Assembly: GCF_036320965.1 (NCBI RefSeq) | Contig: NC_092271.1 | Span: forward strand, 17,717,029 to 17,781,028 | Direction of reading: 5' to 3' | Source: Panulirus ornatus | Lineage: Eukaryota > Arthropoda > Malacostraca > Decapoda > Palinuridae | DNA length: 64,000 nucleotides | Notes under the pieces: model-generated | Told to the model about the DNA's origin: nothing | Databases searched by the model: none | What the model saw: only the letters and a program-made list of their open reading frames with translations | Program-made: the position numbers and the translations under genes | In this document: positions 37,850-50,057 of the stretch, piece by piece | Position numbering within the stretch: the stretch's first letter is position 1 | Layout: the number at the start of each line of letters is the position of its first letter

Positions 37850-38140
37850 CGAATACCACGCCAAAAGGTCCTGAGTTGAAATCCTGGCTGTTGGAAGGTA
37901 TTATGTGATGTATGAAAGGTGATAGTGGAGTTAGAATACTTCCTACGTATTCCCTACGTGTCGTAAAAGACGACTAAAATGGGAGGGAGTGGGGGGCTAG
38001 AAATCCTCCCCTCTCGTTTTCTAATTTTCCATAAGAAGGAACAGAGAAGGGGGCCAAGGGAGGATAATCCCTCAAAGGCTCAGTTCTCTGTTCTCAACGC
38101 TACCTCGCTAACGCGGGAAATGGCGAAGAGTATGAAAAAA

Positions 38141-38141
<1 letters not shown>
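37850..38141. mobile_element. SINE-like pieces: tRNA-like head (+) and core (-)
   Basis: The head at about 37850-37895 reads in plus orientation (GAGTTGAAATCCTGGCTGTT, sharing CCTGGCTGTTGG with 24043). The core at 37940-38141 is the reverse complement of the core at 24090-24287 (for example GTCGTAAAAGACGACTAAAA and ACCTCGCTAACGCGGGAAAT). Head and core therefore sit in opposite orientations, so they probably inserted separately. Confidence 0.7.

Positions 38142-38143
<2 letters not shown>

Positions 38144-38173
<30 letters not shown>
38144..38173. repeat. (AT)n microsatellite
   Basis: 15 AT units at the edge of the SINE-like core. Confidence 0.95.
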
Positions 38174-38178
<5 letters not shown>

Positions 38179-39608
38179 GAAGATGTAAGTTAACAATAAA
38201 TTTCATAGTTTATAAAATAGTTCTTTACACATTAGTGAAGCGGCGCGCGACTCCGTATCCTCTTCGTCATGGCTTACATAGAGGACATTTAATTTCACGG
38301 TGTTGAAAAACCCACCTTCCACCAATTGTTTGTCGTGAGGCGCGGATAGACATGCAAGGTTGCACACTCATCGCCCAACCGTTCGTTCCTTTCGGGTGAG
38401 TACGCTTTAGACCCAGGAGTGTCTGTCTGTCTGAAGAAATTAAGGGAATTTCTTTGCCTCTGTGTTAGTACAACTGCGGTTGTCAATTCTTTTACTCGAT
38501 CTGATGCCAATATATTTCTTTTAAGTTTCATAAGTTTTTATTTCTTATTTTTATACATGTTTCAAGGTGTATTTTTCTGCACAGGACGGGAAGGTTGGTA
38601 CGTGTCTATGTTCCGGGGTTCAGAGGGTCTGTGTGTGGTGGTGTAGTGCAGTCCAGACAGTCAGGTGCTAGATGATCGAATTTTGTGGTAGTTAATGTCG
38701 TTAAGTCTTTGTTCTGTAAGCCGTCGAGTGCCACTGGTGTGGTCTTGGATGTCCCTATATCATATATGTATACATATATGTACGTATTGACTTTGAAACA
38801 GACCTTCACTCAAGAGTTCATTCATGTCGCCAACCTACCTACTACCTAGCCACCCAATAAGTGTTCCTGCACCTCCCAGTCGTTTCCATTTTCTTTCCAC
38901 TCCCTCTACAGCCGTGTGCTCCCCCACCACTGATGGTCTAATACCTGACAACAGTTCTTCACCTAGCTGCTCCAGACTCATATAGTAAGTTCACTTTTTC
39001 CTATTTACCTATGTATCCCACAGCCTTACATACCTACAGGACTTTCATAGACCACTCTACTCCCTGATATGTATCCTTTCCAGTCTTCTACACACTAAAT
39101 GGTTTCCTTCACACTCCTCCACTTCCTCTCACGGTTTCTCTACTCCACGTCACTCCTAAACCATTCTACGTCCATGCCTACTCCACCGCCACAGGTGCCT
39201 CATATCCCTTAAAAGAGACCCCGTAAACACAAACAGTAATCACAAAAACTTGACACACAGAGTCACGTACATAGACACATTCTCATTCTCATGTTCGGTA
39301 AACAGTACCCAAACGTTTCGTATATCATTTCCCTCTTAATCCCTCTTAATGTGTCCTCTCTGGGAAGAATGTGTTTTTATGATCTGAAATAGAGCTCTGT
39401 AGAGAAGCGATCATAGATGTGTACGAGAAGGGGGATCACTGATCTGGGTGACAGACCATCGTAGTTATCTGGATGTCAAGTGATCACAGTTATCGTTTTG
39501 TGTTCTGAGTCAGCAGGAATGTAGAGAGTTTAAGACGTTAAATGACGCAAGCAACGCGTTGTGGTTTCTAGAATAGGAAGGCACATGACTGATTCTAATA
39601 ATACACGT

Positions 39609-39611
<3 letters not shown>
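38174..39611. other. Gene-less block
   Basis: Unique sequence, pyrimidine-rich between 38820 and 39200. No supported exon. Confidence 0.5.

Positions 39612-39674
<63 letters not shown>
39612..39674. repeat. (CT)n microsatellite
   Basis: About 31 CT units. Confidence 0.97.
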
Positions 39675-39676
<2 letters not shown>

Positions 39677-39893
39677 GGCCATGGTAGTTGGCTGACAGCC
39701 ACCGAGCAGGGAGGAGTTATATAACCGGTACTACTTGCCCGGGTGTTGGAAGGGCCAGTGATGGTTGTACAGTGATCAAGCACCTCAGTGGCTGTTAGAG
39801 TTTCACTCCTTTGCCCCAGGGTGCTGTCTTTTCTCTCAGCTTTTGTACCACTCGAGGGGTGATGGCATTTACTTCCTACAAACTTATGGCTTC

Positions 39894-40152
39894 TCTATCT
39901 CACACATATAACACTTACAATACCTCCGTCTCACATATAACACTTACAAGTCTCTCCATCTCACATATAACACTTACAATACCTCCGTCTCACATATAGC
40001 ACTTACAATCTCTCCATCTCACACATATAACACTTACAATACCTCCGTCTCACATATAGCACTTACAATCTCTCCATCTCACACATATAACACTTACAAT
40101 ACCTCCGTCTCACATATAACACTTACAATCTCTCCATCTCACATATAACACT
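39894..40152. repeat. Minisatellite, about 29-31-bp unit in two alternating types
   Basis: Units of TCTCACATATAACACTTACA followed by ATACCTCCG alternate with units ending ATCTCTCCA; some copies have an extra CA. About nine copies. Confidence 0.88.
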
Positions 40153-40253
40153 TGGTAACACGTAACTCATACGACTCGTTCTTCGTGACTTTAGATTATC
40201 CTACGATGAGTGGTACTCGCTAGCCACAACATATGGCAATCTTCGTCGTTCAA

Positions 40254-40255
<2 letters not shown>

Positions 40256-40327
<72 letters not shown>
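40256..40327. repeat. (CT)n microsatellite
   Basis: About 36 CT units. Confidence 0.97.
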
Positions 40328-40330
<3 letters not shown>

Positions 40331-41023
40331 AATTTCCCGTGTGTGCCAATCCTTGCCGCCGTGTACGACATGCCTTCATTAATCATTAACCAGTTAGTAG
40401 CACCATGACGTTCAACAAAGTCCTGAATGTGTGAACCCTTCATTACGCTTCGAGAGCGAGCAAGGCTGGCGCGCCCACCGGGGGAGAGCTCACCCACCAG
40501 CGGGTGAATGACCCTAGAAGACAACACGGAAAGTTAAATGTTAAATTCGAGCTTTCTCTCTACAGGTGGCGCGACGCATCTATTGATTATTCCTACGTAC
40601 TGTAGTGTGTGTGAGTGTGTGTGTGTGTGTGTGTAAGGACTTCACGGGCGCTTCAGAGACGATGGACCGGGTGCTTGTTTTGTGTTCTAGTCTCGTTCTG
40701 TTTGCCTGTTTGACTACGAACGGTTGTAATGGCAATGTAAGAAGGCATGTACTCGTTTATAATAGCCTAGCCTCAAGACCACAAGACCAAAATTAATTTT
40801 GTTAAAAGATAATTGATACATAAGTTGAAACAATGCGTGAGAATAGATTAATTAAGAAATCTTTGATTGACTGAACCCCAAATAGAGACGATGAAAGAGG
40901 AGACTTCTTCCACACCTCCCTTGAGATGTGAGAACAATGGTTATACAGGGAGAGATTAACCCCTACTGCCCACTATGGGACAGCCTGGTGAAGAGAAATA
41001 CATACAGAGTTCCATTTTTTTCT

Positions 41024-41288
41024 GGGGAGAAAGACTCTAGTGATGGAGGAAGACTTCAGTTATGGAGGAAGACTTCAATTATGGAGAAAGACTCTAATGA
41101 TGGAGGAAGACTTCAGTTATGGAGGAAGACTCTAATGATGGAGGAAGACTTCAGTCATGGAGGAAGACTCTAATGATGGAGGGAGACTTCAGTTATGGAG
41201 GAAGACTCTAATGATGGAGGAAGACTTCAGTTATGGAGGAAGACTCTAATGATGGAGGAAGACTTCAGTCATGGAGGAAGACTCAAAT
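41024..41288. repeat. Minisatellite, 19-bp unit in 38-bp dimers
   Basis: GATGGAGGAAGACTTCAGT and TATGGAGGAAGACTCTAAT alternate over about 14 units. An 81-codon frame running into it (40928-41173) is therefore not evidence of a gene. Confidence 0.92.
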
Positions 41289-41689
41289 GATATCGAGTTT
41301 CCGAGAAAAATCAGAGCAAAATTGGGTCAAATATACTAATCTAATTTGATATAGATTGCTTTAGAATCAATTCTGCTTTTAACCGTATATATCAATGGGA
41401 AGAAATAAGGTGAAGAGGAAGACAGTGGTGCGAATATTGTTTATCTTTTAGAACCTATACTTAAGATGAAATGCTGTGGATGTATCATCAATTTTGGAAT
41501 GTGACCCAACTTACTCAATTTTCCATCATTAAGTGTTTTCACATCATATTCTTATCAAATCTAGAAAATATATAAGAGCAATGAAGATTATCTTTGGATT
41601 AAAAAGGATCTGGATTTTCTAATTGTGGTGAAGTAGATAAGGATATCTTCAAAACCGCAAGCATATCTTAAAGACAGGCATATAAATAG

Positions 41690-41971
<282 letters not shown>

Positions 41972-42588
41972 CGTAGATCATCTTTTCCAACGCCTTGTCT
42001 CTCCATGTTCCAGTAACCACCCGATACGATACATATAGTGCCTCCGAATGCCTGCTTTTTTTAATCCTCAAATTTTACATCACCTCCTCCAACCACCACC
42101 TCCGCCCACACGCGACTACACAATTAACATTCAGTCGCCTCCATCATAACTTTCTCCTTCTGTTTCTCCCTGGTTCTTCTTTATCGTTTTTTCCCTTCAG
42201 CCGTCTGTGTAATTTTCTCCAAATAGTTCATGGCAAGCGAGGGAGCCACGCCAGAGAAAGTCTGTGTTTTCACCGTGACATTCAGTGTAGAGGGAAAGGG
42301 GGCTGAGTGGGACGGGTTCTTCATAGGAGGGGGTGTTGGAGGAGATAGGGTGGGGACCATGAGAGGGAGGTAATGAGGAGGGGGCGGAGGAGGAGGAGTA
42401 GACGAGGGAGAAAAGAGGGGGAGAGAAAATCCGTCGAGGTGGGTGGATGGGTCTCATAACGACCGACCACTGACACTCTCACTTGGGTTTTCACCGACAG
42501 ACAGACATGGCTTCCCCAACCCTCGATCTGCGGGAGACCGGCCCACGGCAGCCGGATCATCACGGACGATAACTGTGTCTGCCACTGT

Positions 42589-42592
<4 letters not shown>

Positions 42593-42622
<30 letters not shown>
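42593..42622. repeat. (GT)n microsatellite
   Basis: About 14 GT units. Confidence 0.92.
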
Positions 42623-42624
<2 letters not shown>

Positions 42625-43223
42625 CCAGGCATACGACAGGGGCTAATTTCTCGACAAACCCTGAGAGGGAAGGAAGAACAGCTGGGCTTGCTGTGAATCT
42701 CTGGCACTTGAGGCAGTTCATTCCAAAGTATTGGGGTGGGGTACTGGATTGCTTTGTATGTATGTACCCACCCTCCTACGTCTGCAACGAGAGGTTTTGG
42801 TTAATAGAGACAGTGCCAGTGATGTCTTTAAATCAAGGATGATGTAGATTTTATGTGTTCATCTTAGTAAATGTTAACCCAAGCTTATAGACTGGTGTTT
42901 TTGATAGTACAAAACAAAATGTGTTATACAACGAGTTAACTGAGAGTGTGTAACTCTGATCTTAAGTAAACAGCTTGCTCTAAAGTAGATATATGTAGTA
43001 CTTTTGTCTTCAACTACACACTAATGTCATTCAGTACCGATGTGTTGTACCATAAAATCTGAACGTAGATACTTAGAATTTTCTCGATAAGTAAGTTCAC
43101 CACAGTTTACGAATTACTTGTCTTCCTGACTGAAAGCATATGTGCACATATATATATACAGCAATTCAAAGTATAAAAGTAATGACGTGAATATCTATTA
43201 AAAACCGCAGGTTACGACACCAG

Positions 43224-43226
<3 letters not shown>

Positions 43227-43303
<77 letters not shown>
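43227..43303. repeat. (AT)n microsatellite
   Basis: About 38 AT units ending in a SINE-like core fragment. Confidence 0.97.
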
Positions 43304-43305
<2 letters not shown>

Positions 43306-43372
43306 CTTTTTTCACACAATTCGCCATTTCCCGCGTTAGCAAGGTAGCATTAAGAATAGAGGACTGAACTGC
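43304..43372 (+). mobile_element. SINE-like core fragment
   Basis: ATTCGCCATTTCCCGCGTTA, GCAAGGTAGCATTAAGAATA and GAGGACTGAACTG match the first part of the core at 24100-24165. Only this part is present. Confidence 0.7.
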
Positions 43373-44612
43373 AGGAAATCTTATTTTGATGATCCTAAAA
43401 CTGGTGGCGATTGACGTGACACACACACACAGAAAAAAGATTAAACGCAAACAAGCAACTGCTTTTGCAATGCTTGCTTCATCGGCAGTTGTCGATGACG
43501 TTACTTGAACAAGGTCGACTGGAAACATGAGTTGTGAGGTCGATGGCTGCAGCTCCCCCAGCCTGTGACGATGTTTTGCCTCACCTCCAGGATGCGTGTT
43601 TCCATACGCTGCATCACCGTTGGAAACACTGTATTGCCTTAAAAAAAAAAAAGAGAAAAGTGAAACGCTGTTGGGTAAGTCGCTGGTATATTCGTGTCAC
43701 CGCATTCCAAAATTGGTACGCTGTTAGTCATAGACGCCTGGAAAGAGGAACGTCATTTCTGTCATCTGGAATGCTGTATCATATGGTGTTGAAACGCATG
43801 GAGAGTTGTGTTTATAGACTCCAGGCATCATAGTGCATCTGGAAGCTGAGAACATTACGTTACGTTAGTCAAGGTTTACTGTAGTTTTCTTATGCTGTCT
43901 GATGCATGAGTGGTATCGTCTCTTACCTTTGAATATTAAGGGTTATCAGACTTGCAGTCTCTGAGGAGAGAAGAGTTAGGAGTGACCTTATCATACGATT
44001 GTAAGTCCCAAATCTGTTGGACGACATCAACAACGAACAGTTCTTAATGAGATGCAATGTCCTGGTAACATAACCCTAAGGAGAAAGAACTTGTTAAAAG
44101 CTGATGGTGATGAGAGATCAAGAGATGGGGGTCCCACAAGGGTAAATATTTCCTCCCTTATTGTGAAAATAAGTTAAAAAAAAAAAAAAGGAACAATTAG
44201 CTACGAACTGAACTTTACTCAAAACCCTTCTGAAAGAATGCAAAAGATAAACACACCCTACAAGTGCCTCCATGTATGAAAGTGATGATAATACATCATT
44301 ATCAGTTCTCTTTATCGCATGATTATTTGATGTGGGAAAATTGTCGTAAGTGAAATATATCAGTTTCAAGGATCCTTCACATTTGATTTTAGTCTTTAGA
44401 CAAATTTGTTGCTTGTGTTTCTTTTTTGACATGAAAACTTTTGGTAAGTTTCCTTGAATTTCCTCCTTCTTCTCTCGGTATTTCCTACAAGCAGAAGAGG
44501 TCATCTCTGTTAGACTGGAAGGAGTTGTCGTATCCTGGTACTGTGCTAGTGAGTGAGAGAGAGACTCTTCAATCTGATCCAGATACGTGGAGCAATGCCT
44601 CACACACACACC

Positions 44613-44613
<1 letters not shown>

Positions 44614-44682
<69 letters not shown>
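44614..44682. repeat. (CT)n microsatellite
   Basis: About 34 CT units preceded by a short CA run. Confidence 0.97.
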
Positions 44683-44687
<5 letters not shown>

Positions 44688-44689
44688 AA

Positions 44690-46020
44690 TGAACCAACTA
44701 CGTCACAAGGAGTTTCGTCGAGGTACCTGTCAGAATTGTAACACAGACGCTACCATAATGATGCTAATAGCATCAATCAGATGATAATATATTTCAGTAT
44801 GGCTGTTAGCATCCATTAGACTCGGGTATCTCAGAGGAGTCCATGAATATCAATAAGTCTAAGAAGATACGAGGAATCAACAGCATATATTATAGTTTTT
44901 TTGCGCACTTGTATGTCTGTGATGATGACGGCTCTGTCTACTAATGGTTTTGTTCGCTGGTGATTCTGTGCGCTGGTGTTGGTGGTTCACCAGGAGTGGG
45001 GTTCAACCGGAGAATCTATATGTGTCGGTCGATCATGTGTGAAAGCTTTGATATAGGCTGGCCATATTGCGGTGTGCTGTGCTGCTAACCCAGTTACCAT
45101 AGTCTACCTCTGTTCGGTAGAGTCACCATTCACTGCTGACCACGACAGTAGATTCCTCACATACGATGTTGCACGACGCAATGAACAGATCAGACGATAG
45201 CCAGCTGTGAAAAACCAAAGTTGTTGTGTGTGCGTGTTTAATGTTACATAAAAAGGGCCTGACGACATCAACAATGTTATTATTCTGTTTCATCGTACTT
45301 ATCAAAACGACATAAAAGTTTATGATCTGATTCTCTAAACCAGTTTATAGAATATTAATTACAACTTGTAAGACATCTAATTTGTTTCTAGTAACACATT
45401 AGCATCTCAGACGACGCTAAGAAAATAAGAGAGATATATATATACACGAGGATTGATAATATCATCATTTTCCTCTACTTCAGAGATGCTCGTTACTGGC
45501 CACCTCCATTGGACAAAATATTAGTTAACGTCGGGTCTATAATTCCCGTAACATTTTGTTAATCAGTCAAAAGTGTATTCGCAAACAGATGTGATCAACA
45601 AGAAAGATTCCTTCTCTCTTTTTTTTTTCCTCCTGATTATTTCGTTTGCCTCAAGTCTTAATCAGCCAAGAGATACCTACGTTGATGAACAGTTTACTGG
45701 TGCCTACTCCTCTCACAGCAATGGGGGTTACGGAGTAGACTTACTGTAGCAATAAGCATCTTCCAACATGAGGAGGATCTACCATCATCTGTGGCTTATT
45801 GTAACCATATGCTTCATACTGAAGAGGTGACGTTAGTTAGGAATGTCGTTGTTGAGAGGCGCTAAGGATGGCCTGGCTGAGCTATGGATGGCACAGGAGG
45901 CTATGGATGGTATGGGGAAGGGCTAAAAATATCATGGGGGGCTAGGAATGGCACGGGGGGGCAGAGAATGGTGCTGGGAGGGTGGTGGCACAGGTTGTGG
46001 GACTAGGATTATCACGATAA
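44690..46020. other. Gene-less block
   Basis: Unique sequence. At 45850-45975 a degenerate run of GGCTATGGATGG-like units of about 25 bp is present. No gene seen. Confidence 0.5.
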
Positions 46021-46027
46021 GCTAATG

Positions 46028-46214
46028 TCATGTACTCTCCTAAGATCTTGTTTAAAGGTATTGGATTACTAACAATCGAATAGTCGTTTCCCTGTTGGGG
46101 CCGACCATAGCCTCGCAGTTAGCGTTCCCAGCTACCACGCAAATGGTACAGGGGTTCGAATCTTTGCATATGTGTATATATATATTATCATGTACTCTCC
46201 TAACATCTTGTTTA
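46028..46214 (+). mobile_element. tRNA-like SINE fragment flanked by 27-bp direct repeats
   Basis: The tRNA-like part at 46107-46162 reads CCTCGCAGTTAGCG, then CCACGCAAATGG and GGGGTTCGAATC (B box), followed by a short TA-rich tail. Nearly identical 27-mers beginning TCATGTACTCTCCTAA lie at 46028-46054 and 46188-46214 (one mismatch). These could be target-site duplications of an insertion, although they are long for a SINE. Confidence 0.55.
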
Positions 46215-46837
46215 GATTTAAGATCTTATATTATTTTGTCCTCCATACTACGCACCACTGCCTCTCTGCTACGTTGGAACCAGATCGTTTTGCGTTCATT
46301 CAAGTCCTTGTTGCTTCGTCTCACTTTGACTGAGACAAGCCGGGCTTCATACCCACGCCTTATATATCATTGCCGACGCCTTCCACGGCAGTCTCAACCC
46401 AGACGGCATCCTGAGGTGTAGTGGATCTTCCCCGAGGTGTGTTGGTGTGGTAGGGGAGCGTAACGATTTTGTTTATATAAGTTAAAGCTGCCTTTGTGGT
46501 TAAATGCACTTATGGTTGTATTAACATAGTTTTATATTGTGTGTTAGGAAGTTGCTTTTTCATTTGATTTGCCGTTAATTAGTTGTTATACGTGCTGTTA
46601 CTTCTATGTTTGATTAATAATACTGATCATTATCAACCTGGGCTCATTCTACACCTGTAATTTTTCACAATCATTTATTATGGGTCTTCTCCTCGCAGTA
46701 TAACCTAGACAACAGTGCTCTATATCGACCATCACCTTCATTACTGTGAGAGCTAGGTTCGTTATACTAGGAATACACGAGGGAGGGATTTAGGGATGGC
46801 TCGGGGGATGGCGCAGGGAGGAGGGTTGGGATTTTTC

Positions 46838-46865
46838 TGGGTGAGGGAGGGAGGGAGGGAGGGAG
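46838..46865. repeat. (GGGA)n short array
   Basis: About five GGGA/GGGAGGGA units within a G-rich patch. Confidence 0.8.
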
Positions 46866-47027
46866 ACAGGTCCCTAACTCACTCACAGAAACACGGATCA
46901 AAGTTCCTCTCGAAATCTCCTCCGTCATGTTGAGTTTCGATTGGCGGGCGAAAGTTGGTTCATCCCAGCGAGCAGTTATTACGGCCCTTCATGGCTGTTT
47001 GAGCTCTTTCCCATCAGTGACTGGGAC

Positions 47028-47046
47028 ACACACACACACACACACG
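47028..47046. repeat. (CA)n microsatellite, short
   Basis: About nine CA units. Confidence 0.85.
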
Positions 47047-47273
47047 CGAGATAGGGCCCCCACGAGTGTAATTAAGACTTCCACCTCCGCACATCACGGG
47101 GATAAGTGATTACACACCAGCTTTCGTCAGAGTTGATAGTCGTGAACACCAACTCAATTCATCTCTTTTTTTTTCTCTCTCTCTCCCAGCTAATCGTCCT
47201 ATGAATGTTGGTAGATGTTGGAGTCAAGAGACACTCCTCTACATATATGTATAGAAAGTTGCCAGACAATCGT

Positions 47274-47274
47274 A

Positions 47275-47332
<58 letters not shown>
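47274..47332. repeat. Compound (GT)n-(GA)n microsatellite
   Basis: GT units pass directly into about 20 GA units. Confidence 0.95.
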
Positions 47333-47336
<4 letters not shown>

Positions 47337-47672
47337 CTCTGGATATTTCTCCCTGAATCTGGAGCAAGTTTGGTTGGAACCTAGGCTGCGATATTTATCA
47401 TTCCCGGAGGTAGGTAGGTAGGTGGCGCCGTGGTTCCGAACGCCGGGTAAGTAGGACGGTCTGGCGACACTCGGCTCTTTGATAGACTCCTATTAATTCT
47501 GGTGATGCTCCAGTTTGGTGTTTGCCGGTGCGATCCAGCACGCGAGATGCAGATCACCGCGACACTGCTATGGTATTGTGGTATTCTTAGCGTCGTTGCA
47601 ATCAATGTCTTGGATTATGATTGAAGGTAATTATTTCGATTGTGGGCTTTGTCTTCTTCTTTCTTTTGTCTT

Positions 47673-47675
<3 letters not shown>

Positions 47676-47741
<66 letters not shown>
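47676..47741. repeat. (CT)n microsatellite
   Basis: About 32 CT units. Confidence 0.97.
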
Positions 47742-47744
<3 letters not shown>

Positions 47745-48593
47745 GGGCTGTCCTCCTCCTCACCGTTTCATTCTCGTCTTTCGACTGGGTAGACTGGCCC
47801 GCTCAGACAAGCTCCAGCCAGATCTCGCAGGACGTGTGATTGATGAAGTTCAGGCCCCAGACAAAAGCTAAGAAGAAAAATTTTAAATGACTATGAACCA
47901 CCGAGAGTTAGGACTCTGTGTGACTTGGATCTAGGAGGAGACGGGCGCATGGATGTACGTCTGTGCGTGAGTGAAGAAGGGACCTTTGAGTGACTTCATG
48001 CCCACCCTATCACCAGAACACGATATTGGGAGAAATGTTCTTGTTTTCAGAACTGCATTTGAGTACAGGGATGAGGGAGCGTCGACTGGGAGTGTATACC
48101 ACAGGTTTGGTCACCTCATTTAACGGAACTTAAAGAATCTCATGAAGAAGATGCCCAGGAAGATGACAAAGACGACACCTGAAGTAAGAAAATAGAATCA
48201 CAGGGGTTAGTAAGAGACCATATATTTGCCCACCAGTGGAAAGTAATTGGAGGCTTTATCTCAACCTTAAAGTTTTACATCAGCTTGACAAAGGCGACAG
48301 AGAACGTTACTTTGGAAAAAGCCAACATACAGCAACCAACTAGAGGGCAGGGAAGATGTAATGAGAGGTACTTCTCCAGTGTCAAGCCTGTGAATGGATC
48401 GAAAAAAAGGTATGTGATGAAAGCGTAGAGATAGAAAGTACACAGAAGTTTGAAACAAGGTATGTGATGAAAGCGTAGAGATAGAAAGTATGCAGAAGTT
48501 TGAAACTTTGTCTGAATGTGAAGAAAGCTTTAGAGATGGGGACACTTATGAGTATAAAACTCCCTCCCCTTTTAGTACAAATATGTAATCATA

Positions 48594-48615
48594 AACACAC
48601 ACACACACGCACACA

Positions 48616-48646
<31 letters not shown>
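48594..48646. repeat. (CA)n-(TG)n palindromic microsatellite
   Basis: A CA array meets a TG array at a central ACGT (48617-48620), forming a self-complementary inverted repeat with arms of about 24 bp and one interruption in the left arm. Confidence 0.93.
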
Positions 48647-48649
<3 letters not shown>

Positions 48650-48799
48650 CTGTGTTATCATTATAGCCATCATCCCTCATCATCACTAACCTCCCAGAAT
48701 TTAACGCTCTGTAAACTCGGCCGTCCACCATTACCCCAACACAAACACAAAACTTTCCGCCATCTGTCATCTTAAGCCTCCTTAGGTGCCTTCTTTCCT

Positions 48800-49400
48800 G
48801 ACATCTCCATCCCTCCAGCTACACTCACATCATCATCCCTCCTGCTACACTCACATCATCATCACTCCCGCTACATTCACATCAACATCCTCCTATCGCA
48901 ATCGCATCCAACATCCCCTCCATCACACTCATGTCATCACCCCTTCCATTAATATAATCCTTCCACATCGACTCTTAGTCAAACCCCATACCACCACATT
49001 CTCTCCTGAGATCCACTCTCTCTCATCATAACGCTTATATTTACTCCAGTAAACATGAGGAACACCTTTTTTAATGACGAGAAAGACACTGGTCTTCCTC
49101 CCTCACATTTTTGAAGCCCCGTTATTCATTTTTTTGTCCCTATGAATAGAATCATCATCATCATCATTATCATCATTGATATGCCCCTCATCACAGTTAC
49201 CATCATCGTTGCCTTCACTCACTATCATCATTACCACTATAGTTGATATAACTATCATCATAATCATCACTATCAGTTCTATCCTTACAAGTTTTCATCA
49301 CCACCATCATTATCATCAGCCACCATCACCACTAACACATGACGGCCACCACACCAGCATCTCACGGTATACCGTGCCAATTCTCCACCTCAGTTCCTCT
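48800..49400. other. CATCAT-rich low-complexity block
   Basis: Plus strand dominated by ATCATC, CACTC and CCAT steps. Open frames through it are compositional. Confidence 0.7.
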
Positions 49401-49440
49401 CCCTCTCGTCTTTGCAGCCTTTTACAGAAGACCACAGCTC

Positions 49441-49915
49441 TGCTCGAGGTAGTGTGTTGTGTATACCACACCTCTGCTGGGAGTGGTGTGCTGTGTGTAC
49501 CACGGCACTGGTGGTGGTGGTGCACTGTACACTCCACAGCTCTGGTGGTGCTGCACTGTACATTCCACAGCATTGATGGTGGTACACTGTGCACTCCACA
49601 GCACTGGTGGTGGTGCAGTGTGCACTCCACAGCACTGGTGGTAGTGCGCTGTACACTCCACAGCGCTGGTGGTGGTGCACTGTCCACTCCACAGCACTGG
49701 TGGTGGTGCAGTGTGCACTCCACAGCACTGGTAGTAGTGCGCTGTCCACTCCACAGCGCTGGTGGTGGTGCACTGTCCACTCCACAGCACTGGTGGTGGT
49801 GCAGTGTGCACTCCACAGCACTGGTAGTAGTGCGCTGTCCACTCCACAGCACTGGTGGTGGTGCACTTTGTGCTAGTCTACGCCACTAATGATGTGCTTC
49901 ATGTTCCACAGTCCA
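49441..49915. repeat. Minisatellite, 31-bp unit in 93-bp higher-order repeats
   Basis: The unit is CACTGGTGGTGGTGCAGTGT followed by GCACTCCACAG (31 bp). From about 49602 three variants (A: GCAGTGTGCACT; B: GCGCTGTNCACT; C: GCACTGTCCACT, starting CGCTGG) recur in the order A-B-C, a 93-bp higher-order repeat of nearly three rounds. Left and right ends are more diverged. Since 93 is divisible by three, several frames on both strands stay open for 140-237 codons; I treat these as artefacts, not genes. Confidence 0.9.
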
Positions 49916-50057
49916 CCAGCACCCACTGCGTATCTGTGACGTGGGACCTTCCCCACAGTTCCACAGTGCGTACGTGTCCGCTTGATAGCAGAAGGCCTCA
50001 CATACCTCACGCAGCTGCTTCACGTCTGTCAAGCTTGTCTTTTAAAATCGTCACGTA

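Noticed and set aside
40928..41173. 81-codon plus-strand frame
   Set aside because: Mostly the 19-bp minisatellite translated.
48341..48360. CTCF-like ACTAGAGGGCAG
   Set aside because: A single isolated match with no gene or paired site nearby; expected by chance in 64 kb at this stringency.
49176..49889. 237-codon plus-strand frame and 140-178-codon minus-strand frames
   Set aside because: They run through the CATCAT block and the 31-bp minisatellite; openness comes from the repeat unit lacking stops in any frame.
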